Below are positions 57,192-64,000 of a stretch of 64,000 nucleotides of DNA, piece after piece. Position 1 is the stretch's first letter. Each line of letters begins with the position of its first letter. The stretch covers positions 1 to 64,000 of the forward strand of contig JAHQIW010004438.1 of NCBI GenBank assembly GCA_019055375.1, in the 5' to 3' direction. The notes beneath the pieces were generated by a model. The model was given only the letters and a program-made list of their open reading frames with translations, was not told where the DNA came from and made no database searches. A program made the translations under genes and the position numbers. The DNA comes from Parelaphostrongylus tenuis (lineage: Eukaryota; Nematoda; Chromadorea; Rhabditida; Metastrongylidae).

Positions 57192-57979
57192 AGCTCTTCC
57201 TATAAAAGAGTGCAGCCGTTTTCATATCAAACACAATAGTATCTGGTAGCATTCATGCTGTTTTCATGCCTTTTTTATCGTGCATTTGTTTGTATTATGA
57301 GGTGCATTCAGAAAGTAGATATTTATGAAATGGCCAGTAAAGTTTAATGAATTGACAACCTGTTTTGTATTATTCTGCGCAAAGGGAACAAGATATGAGA
57401 CATGATTAGCTATAACATCACCAAAACTACTAAGTCAAAACAGCTCTGCACATTCAAAACCAAGTGATAAAAGAAACGAAGGAGAGATAGATTCACGGGC
57501 TTATCGCCTGAAAACTGAATCTTACGCCAGTAACACGCTCGACGATAGCCTATGGTGAAAACTTTACGATGACTAAGCTTTTATCGCGCATTGCTTTGCA
57601 TTATGAAGTGCATTTCTCGAAAGTTTAGCAGAAAACGCGCTTAAGTGTTACTTAACACTCTCTCGATCACTAGCACTGCCACAATGCCATAGTAGAGTTG
57701 AGAGGGTGATGTGTAACACACCTATAAGTGTCATATTTTTTCTCGTGATCTGATTGGTACACAGAGATATAATCTAGACTTCCTATATTCACTTAGTAGA
57801 TTATCTAACATAGAGTCTCTGGCGAGCGTCATCCATTAACGCATATATTATTAGTAATTTCCCATTTTATACTCCGACTTTATCGGTGAACTGATGCGAG
57901 GTTAGGTTTTTATGAAACTTCTCTATAACTAACACTCCGACTGCTTCGCTCTCATCAAAGCCATGATGATTTTATTCGA
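57192..57979. other. 3' flank of the unit C gene
   Basis: Matches 51806-52560. No coding exon, RNA gene or complete element recognised. Confidence 0.45.
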
Positions 57980-58270
57980 GTGTTCACAGCAGTTGTTCAT
58001 TCTCCGGTATTGATCTTCCTGGCCGTCTCAAGAGACGAGTCTGATAGAGTGAATCACTGCACAGGAGATGCAGCTTCTTTAGCGTTGTCCTTACATATGT
58101 CCAGTCACACTGGAAAGACTTTGCATCATTTGGCAATATTCCGGATTAGAGGACGCTCATTGGATAATTGTAGTATTTTATTTGTAATTTTGGTCGCTAT
58201 TTCAACTTGCAGCAGTTGGATGAAAATAGTTCAGGATATCCACAAAAACTCCATGTCAGCTCACCAATAA
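57980..58270 (+). CDS. Unassigned open frame, 96 aa, one hydrophobic segment
   Basis: ATG at 57980, stop at 58268-58270. The C-terminal part has a hydrophobic run (CSILFVILVAISTC) followed by SSWMKIVQDIHKNS. The layout is like the membrane exon of the neighbouring family, but no residue motif is shared. Unit B has unrelated MITE sequence at this place. Weak candidate. Confidence 0.22.
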   Translation: MFTAVVHSPVLIFLAVSRDESDRVNHCTGDAASLALSLHMSSHTGKTLHHLAIFRIRGRSLDNCSILFVILVAISTCSSWMKIVQDIHKNSMSAHQ

Positions 58271-58812
58271 TAGCTGAATATCTATAATCCACACCGAGCT
58301 GCAATGGAAGTCGGAATTGAAGTTTTGCCTCCTCTTATTGATAGCTATTATTAATTCGACGTCTGCAGAATTGAGTGTGATCGGATGAGCAATGATATCG
58401 GTCAGCATTCACCAAAGTGATCGCAAGCCGTCCTCTTTTTCGTCTTCACTGATCTCACTAATCTTTGTCTTGTCTTCTTGGTGCTCTGTGATATGGCGGC
58501 ATTGCAGTGCCAGTCAAATAAAGTATTTTTCAGGAACTTTCAATTACTAAGTATGCCTATCTGGTCGCAGATTATCGACTTCAAAATGTGCTCCACTGGA
58601 ACAGTAAACATCTTGGGCAAAATGATGCCAGCTTGTTGACCTCTTTCTTATGTCGCATAAAACACTCAAATTAAAGATATCATTCAATTTACCAGTCATG
58701 AGTCTTCGATTGTTAATCGTTACAATGTTGGGTTATCTTATCACTGAATGTGTAGTGATTTCTTATATTTGCATTATGAACAGATATCCTTACTTTGCAC
58801 TCACACTGTGTA
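58271..58812. other. Non-coding end of unit C
   Basis: No exon supported. From ~58730 it matches 53190 in unit B. Confidence 0.4.
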
Positions 58813-58842
58813 GCAAAGGTTTGTAGCCGATACACTATGTTA

Positions 58843-58916
58843 TATGTGGTGGTTCAGTGGTAGAATGCTCGCCTGCCACGCGGGCAACCCGGGTTCGATT
58901 CCCGGCCAATGTACCA
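58843..58916 (+). tRNA. tRNA-Gly(GCC)-like sequence with genomic CCA, probably a retroposed pseudo-tRNA
   Basis: The D arm (tggttcagtggtagaat), the anticodon arm with loop CTGCCAC (anticodon GCC), the T arm (ccgggttcgattcccgg) and the 3' acceptor strand ccaatgt plus A are all as in eukaryotic tRNA-Gly(GCC). The 5' acceptor strand (58843-58849) pairs only in its last three positions. Directly after the discriminator A comes CCA (58914-58916), normally added after transcription. The sequence sits between two 48-bp direct repeats (58813-58860 and 58925-58972, 46 of 48 identical) whose ends include the tRNA D-arm word tggttcagtgg. A functional gene is unlikely because of the acceptor mismatches. 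Confidence 0.7.
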
Positions 58917-58956
58917 AGATTGCGGCAAAGGTTTGTAGCCGATGCACTATATTATA

Positions 58957-59976
58957 TGTGGTGGTTCAGTGGTTTTGTTACTGAGATCTGCTGCCAACTC
59001 GTGTCTCGCAACGGGCAAAAGCGCAAAGTTCGAATCCTTTATATGGGTTATAGCAAACAATAGGATGGAACCGAACAATGGCGTGGTACCAAACAACCTA
59101 TAATATACTTACATTACTATAATGATAATATAGTAATAATATATGCATGATTACGACACATCGTTGTGCGAACATATGCCTAAGTCAATATGAGTGACCG
59201 AATGATGAGAAGTATCGTCATCCGATGATACTATGAATGCTATCGTGAACGACAGTGTTATGGTAAGCGATGTTATTGTCAAGTGGCAATGTTATTGCAA
59301 GTGACAATGTTATTGTGATTGACGATTTTATTGTAACTGACGGAGCATGACTAAGCGGCGGAGCCCATTTGGTTGTTATGCTCGCCCCGAAATAAAAGCA
59401 CCGGCGGCGGGATCCAGTGGGTGAGTATATAGTGTTAGCAGTGAGGTCACTAATGAGCATATATGGGCAGATCCCTGAACCGCGGTTGTGGGCCGAGTAA
59501 AGCCTAAGTGAGTTTGCTCCGCCAAGGAAGCGCTATGTTCCGCTCACAATTCTATTGAGTTCATCTGATAGTTGTATGAACACAACCCTATGACAACAAT
59601 TAGTTACACGATACCGAGATTGTGTGGAGAGAGCAATAATGGATCAATTACGATTTGAGGTGAGGTGGTCTGGATGAAGTCAAACGACCGTTCGGATGAT
59701 GCCCCGCGATCGAAGTGACTGTTCAGGTTGGTGGCAGCTGGGTGCCGCCTTCGCCACTTTGACCACTTCTGTCTGAGGTCCTCGAACCTCTGCGATACCA
59801 CTTGCTCTCTAAGGTCGTGGACCATCTGCGTTGCCTAAATTATCATGTAATTTTACCTTTATTTCGAGTGCTTTGTTTAGACCACGCTCAAATTTCAATA
59901 GATCCTTTCATTATTATTTAAACGTATCATAGTTCCCGAAAAGATAGCAAAACTCCCTTGGGAAGCTTGCTATACA
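58957..59976 (+). mobile_element. ~1.02 kb dispersed repeat, LTR-like ends (second copy)
   Basis: Full-length relative of 46761-47788, starting tgtggtggttcagtggtttt and ending ggaagcttgctataca. It is diverged by substitutions and a few indels. A minus-strand open frame (59604-59825) exists but has no recognised domain. On the minus strand a sequence matching a tRNA-Gly primer-binding site (TGGTACATTGGCCGGG) lies just outside the element at 58916-58901. Confidence 0.6.
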
Positions 59977-60001
59977 CTGTAAGATCCTCGATACTTTTTG
60001 T

Positions 60002-60214
60002 TTGACCGCTTTTAACGGTGGTATGATGTTTCAGATATACCCAGTGATGTAGAGTGATGTGCAGTACTTTTGCGTCAAGCGCGGCTCGAACCCATATCTC
60101 ACTTCACTCGGAGCGCGTGCTCCAACCCGTTGCACTGCTGACACCCATTTTGCACACCACTCTTTCATCACTTGCTATATCTGAAACGTTATACCACTGT
60201 TAAAAGCGGTCAAA
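60002..60214. mobile_element. MITE-like element with ~38-bp inverted termini and internal tRNA-like sequence
   Basis: The left end (gaccgcttttaacggtggta, then tgatgtttcagatata) and the right end (tatatctgaaacgttatacc, then gttaaaagcggtc) are nearly perfect complements. Inside, the minus strand carries a tRNA-like stretch with a gggttcgagccgcg B box and a ttggagcacgcgctccg region. It belongs to the family at 48390 and 52605. Confidence 0.82.
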
Positions 60215-60229
60215 CAAAAAGAATTCGAT

Positions 60230-60490
60230 TTGATTATTCAATACCCAATATCTGCCAGAGTGAATGGGTTTAACATCGATACCGACTACCCGGGCCAGGC
60301 CGTTGACGGTTGGCTGCTGACAGATAAATGTGTTGTAGTGTAGAAAGAGTGGTGCGCAAAATGGGCGTCAGTAGTGCAACGAGTTAGAGCACGCGCCCCT
60401 GATACAGTGAGATGTGAGTTCGAGTCCCGTCTGACACAAAAGTTTTGCACGTCACTCTACATCTCTGGGTATAACTCTAACATCTTCATC
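60230..60490 (+). repeat. tRNA-like repeat, plus strand
   Basis: gcgtcagtagtgcaacgagt, then tagagcacgcgcccctg, gtgagttcgagtcccg and tctgacac can be folded as a cloverleaf: the 5' gcgtcag pairs with 3' ctgacac at six of seven positions. The upstream gactacccgggccaggccgt is found inverted at 52810-52850. Confidence 0.65.
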
Positions 60491-61168
60491 GTCGGATTCT
60501 TTATATGTGAGAGTATATCTTTACAATGGATATTTCGAGCAAAAGGTACCGTGTTACTGATGAGGCCGAAAAGCTGAAGCACATGTCTAGCACTTTGTAA
60601 GTGTCATAAGAGATCTCATGAACTGCTCAAACTAGGTTATCAAATATATTATTCAAAGCGAGGTCTTAAAAACACTCAAATTTGAAGATATCTTCCTTAT
60701 ATCTTGTGGCATTGATATCGAGTGTACCCACCCCGTGATATCCATTGCATTTTGTTAGAACATAAGGAAAATGTTCCAGTCTTGTGACACGACATGAAGT
60801 CACATATTGTTCATCCGATTTCATTCTTCACATGCAACACCATTGATATCCTGGTTACGTATGGGTTAGAATTTTGCCCGAAAGCTTACGTCTTTCTTTT
60901 GTTGCTGTGGAGCAGTAGTCAGTAAGCCTTTTCAAAAGTCCTAACAGTCATGTGAGGGCATTCCTAAAGTGTTGCTTTGGGCACTTACCAGTCTTCATCG
61001 AGCAGAATGTGCTTCTCAGAAAAGTTTTGAACAAGTCGAATCTGGAGGGAGAAAAAGCCTGATCAGCATGGGATGGAGTCAAATTAGGAACCGTAGCTGT
61101 ATTACTCAGTGAAACCTCTACCAATATGCTATTCGTACGAGGTTCAAGCTCTCCTTATAAGCCTATTC
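60491..61168. other. Non-coding, nothing recognised
   Basis: Some similarity to 53290-53520 (accgtgttactgatgagg region; gcattgatatcgagtgtacc). No exon, complete element or RNA gene supported. Confidence 0.4.
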
Positions 61169-61489
61169 TTACTGTAAATATTTTTTCTGAAGACAGCGGC
61201 ACATAAGTCTTCCAGCTGTTTTGTTTGAGAAACCGCAGCATATACAAAGTGAATCGAAACACCGAGACTGAACTATACCGCAGCAAACTTTGCAGTCCAA
61301 ATAGTCACATTTTACCAAGGTGGGCGCCTGGCGTACACGATATACCCTGAGGAGATGTATTAGCCAAAAATCGGAGTTCGTGCCGAAATTGGTTTTTAGT
61401 ATTTGTGAACACTGATGGCATACAACTTCACCATGATGGAGGAAATGAAGAAGTTTCATATTTTTTGTAGTGAGCGCAGTGATCTTCAT
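61169..61489 (-). CDS. Cys-rich open frame, 106 aa, unassigned
   Basis: ATG at 61489 on the minus strand, stop at 61169-61171. Twelve cysteines are concentrated in the C-terminal half (KCDYLDCKVCCGIVQSRC, then SLCICCGFSNKTAGRLMCRC). There is no signal peptide at the start (M-K-I-T-A-L-T-T), so it could be an internal exon. The Cys density is suggestive of a small zinc-binding or disulfide-rich protein. No family is recognised. Confidence 0.33.
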   Translation of the reverse strand: MKITALTTKNMKLLHFLHHGEVVCHQCSQILKTNFGTNSDFWLIHLLRVYRVRQAPTLVKCDYLDCKVCCGIVQSRCFDSLCICCGFSNKTAGRLMCRCLQKKYLQ

Positions 61490-62415
61490 TTTGGCAAATA
61501 AAGCTTGCTACGACGAAAAGGAGAATTTTCATGAAAACAACGGTTGAACCGAATTCATATTCCAAGGAGACTAAAGTGAGCTTACATTATAGTTGAGTAG
61601 ATGTTTTTTGTTGTTTGCTGCAGTGGATCTTCACACTTATCAATATCACCCTCTACTGTGACGTTATGCAAACAAAAATCAATCATTTCTTAACTCTATC
61701 AAACAAACTGATTGATAAAGATTTTGGCTACGAATGATTCTCTCAGCAGAAGTGTTTCTTAGTTAGACACAACATTCCGTCGTGAATCGTTGTCATTGTT
61801 TGGTGAGCGGATTTTCCTTAACTGACTTTATCACCACGCAAGTCTCCTTCTCATCCTTCCTCTCCCTTCATACAATTTCATTTTTCTCTCTTTCTCTTCC
61901 ATCGTCTTTACTCCACCTATATATCTACGTAAAGCAGGTTTTTCAAGTAAAAATATCAGTTCATTCATGAAGCTCCATGAAATAGAACAATTACAGTTTA
62001 AACACGGAAATATCTTAGTGTTACCATCTGGAAACTACTTATTTGAAACATTGAGAATTACTACATTTCACGTGATATACCTGCTCCGAGGAAGATATCT
62101 GCTTCAGAAAAAGGATATCCTAGAATATGTAGAAAACTCAAATTCTCAACAGTGATCTCGTTTTCAATGAACTAATAATGGCAAAAGTGCAAATGTGTGA
62201 CAAGATATAATTTCTAGTGGTCAGAAATCTAAAGAGCTGCTATATGATTTTCAAGTGGACATACTTTTCAATATTTTGTTTTGTATTGAGCACGGTGTTC
62301 GAGAATCTATTAGAGAAAAACTTATACCACCTTTTTTTGGTCGCGAACTAGGTTGAAGGGCCGAGATGTTTTATGTTACTTGAATATTTCCCACATTTTA
62401 TATTCCTTTTTACAG
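61490..62415. other. Mostly non-coding; one weak open frame
   Basis: A plus-strand frame at 61967-62155 (62 aa, MKLHEIEQLQFKHGNILVLP start) has unremarkable composition and no splice support. A pyrimidine-rich stretch lies at 61846-61915. Nothing else recognised. Confidence 0.3.
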
Positions 62416-62524
62416 TTATAGACGAGCAACACGTGGAAAAGAAATGGCGCATGATTCTAAACACACTCGAAGGTTGCGAGAAATGTTTCAACTATTTCAA
62501 CGGCAGAAACAAGCAAAAAATCCA
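62416..62524 (+). CDS. Candidate internal exon
   Basis: Acceptor cctttttacag and donor CCA|GTAAGA frame a 109-bp stretch that is open in one frame (entering in phase 2, leaving in phase 0): YRRATRGKEMAHDSKHTR, then LREMFQLFQRQKQAKNP. It is basic and helix-like. No partner exons were found nearby and the family is unknown. Confidence 0.35.
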
Positions 62525-64000
62525 GTAAGACATTGAACCTTACCTTAATGATCAACACATGTCAAATCAAGCAAAGTTTGGTCGGCAGGTAGTGAAAATT
62601 GGTCTTTACAAAGGGTTTGTCTCAATGGGTTCATCCAAATCAGTAAGGTTGTAGGCTAAACTTTGCAACTTTATTGCTGTTTTTGCAAGAATTTTGAGGT
62701 CCTTTTCCGTTAAACGGCACGGGATGAAAAAACGATCCTTTTCGCTGAACAAAAACTTTTCATAATAGTGATAGCAATCATTCGAAAGCTTGATTCACTG
62801 GATACTGCGTTAGATCGCCGTTTTTTAGAAAGACCTTTTTATGTTGTTGTAGAGTTTAAAGGGGGAGTCGTGGTTGAGTGGTTGTGATGCTCGTCGCGCC
62901 TGCTCGTGGTGCCGAGCTCCACCCCCAAACTCTCTGCAGCAGCCAACAACAGCGCCTCATCGAACACCATAGCAAGGCTATTCTCGGGTTTATTAGGAGA
63001 CCTGTTCAAACAGTATTCCACACCGTTTAAGAAGAAGGCGAAAAAAACGAAGAGAATGTTAAAAGTATTGGGATCCGCACAATGAAGATAATACTGTGAT
63101 TACGGATCAAATAGAGTGTTAAAAAAGTAGAGTTCAAAACAAGATTAGGTTTCACATCGGCCACGCGTCTTAAATGTTACTTCGCTAAAAATACGAAAAG
63201 CACATTAACGTGTAGAGGAAATCTTTTAATACCACACTCATACGTTTTATTTGGAGTTTCCTTAGCAGCACAGAAGAAATTCCTATTTGAATAACGGAAA
63301 TCACTCTTCACATGTGAGCAGCCTCAGCTCCATCAACCGATCGCAGTGTTGAAGTCATGGGCGGCCTCCTCTTTTCTTCCCCCCTTCGCCAGCCTACAGT
63401 TTAGCAAAAAACAAATGCCCGCGTATGCAAATCAGTCTAATTCTTTTAGTTTACTTATTTTTCCTGCTACACCGGAGCAAAAAACGGTCTTTTTGGAAAC
63501 TAAGCATGACGTTGGAATCAGCGAAGTTTACGCTATCGAGTGGTTTTAATAGTCTAAAAGAAGAGCTCTATTCTGCGACAACAACGCGTATGTGATGCAA
63601 AAATGTTTCCCATTTGTTGAAGCGTTCTAGGAAGATTTTTTTCATAATGTAGAGCACAGCCTGAAATTTAAGCTTTCGAATGATTACCTACATTACTATA
63701 AAACAGTGCTTTTTCAGCGAATGGGAGGGTTTCCTTCAGTAATCTACGGCGGCGTTAACTCTTTTGTTTAGTTTTTCCCTAAAACCAATATAATTTAAAA
63801 ATCCTGGAGATGGTTTGGTTTGTGGTTTACCCAATGTGTATGAAATGTCTTTACATCAAAACGATCTTTATTAGCAAAAATTCAAATGATGCCTTAGCAA
63901 TATATTTTTACCCCATCAAACAGGTATGGGTGTCCAAATACTAAATCAACATCTCGTAAAGGTTCGAGATTAAACTGTCAGAAAATCTATACCTCTTGGA
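62525..64000. other. Mostly non-coding, with a SINE-like repeat at 62861-63115
   Basis: At 62861 a tRNA-like head (ggggagtcgtggttgagtgg, then tgatgctcgtcg) starts a repeat also seen at 44860-45065, including the gggatccgcacaatg / gaatccgtacagtg segment. The rest has short open frames (for example 63346-63549) without support. Confidence 0.45.

Noticed and set aside
58857..59063. 68-aa open frame starting at 58857
   Set aside because: It reads through the tRNA-Gly body and the start of the dispersed repeat, so it is not a plausible gene.
46761..59976. One large LTR retrotransposon bounded by the two ~1 kb repeats
   Set aside because: The 11 kb between them consists of the gene-array units and holds no gag, protease, RT or integrase sequence.
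60545..60600. ctgatgaggccgaaa resembling a hammerhead ribozyme core
   Set aside because: There is no second half of stem II and no convincing stems I and III. The related sequence at 53335 does not keep the core, so it is probably chance.
63346..63549. 67-aa open frame near the right end
   Set aside because: No splice signals, no domain and no second copy to test conservation.
1..64000. CRISPR array or bacterial operon
   Set aside because: No regularly spaced short direct repeats with unique spacers; introns, SINEs and nematode transposons show a eukaryotic nuclear sequence.

Overview
The window looks like nuclear DNA of a parasitic strongylid (hookworm-like) nematode. It is AT-rich and has short introns with TTTCAG/TTACAG acceptors. 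Some start codons sit just behind an acceptor-like site, as expected for spliced-leader trans-splicing. The repeats are a typical nematode mix: an RTE-type non-LTR retrotransposon, Penelope-like elements with GIY-YIG endonuclease, mariner remnants, tRNA-derived SINEs and MITEs. The genus is an inference. Real genes are few, small, split into exons and mostly damaged.

Layout. (1) 1-1488: nothing recognised. (2) 1489-6100: a badly degraded or noisily assembled tandem array of about 16 units of ~285 bp. (3) 6101-25500 and 25684-44110: two direct copies of one ~19 kb segment. Each carries, in order: a SINE, a small membrane-protein gene, a pair of Penelope elements in inverted orientation, a signal-peptide-peptidase (SPP)-like gene, a MITE, a mariner 5' remnant, an RTE 3' fragment, SINEs, and a gene for a Pro-rich/Lys-rich single-pass membrane protein. 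The copies differ by insertions (RTE, a 604-bp element and a SINE in copy 1), by a mariner present only in copy 2, by a 1.8 kb deletion in copy 1, and by many one-base indels. (4) 44440-58780: three diverged units of ~4-5 kb, each with a paralogue of the Pro-rich membrane-protein gene. (5) 58800-64000: a tRNA-Gly sequence with a genomic CCA, a ~1 kb dispersed repeat, tRNA-like inverted-repeat elements and a few weak candidate exons.

The main possible novelty is the five-member local gene family. Its proteins have an N-terminal (D/E)YE.LG proline-rich exon, a Lys-rich exon, and a C-terminal exon with one membrane segment ending in an LHL..(x)W(I/F)P motif. Only the first copy (23196-25097) is open throughout, encoding 179 aa with matching splice phases. 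The other four carry frameshifts, a lost donor or a lost exon, which suggests rapid birth and death. The second notable item is the SPP-like gene: the YD aspartate motif is kept, but the GxGD motif reads AAMN and the PAL motif reads PGL, so it would not be an active protease.

In both genes shared by the 19 kb copies that could be compared in detail, each copy is intact where the other is broken. This fits decaying duplicates, but also fits two haplotypes placed in series with uncorrected long-read indels. All calls come from reading the sequence by eye; no database search was possible.
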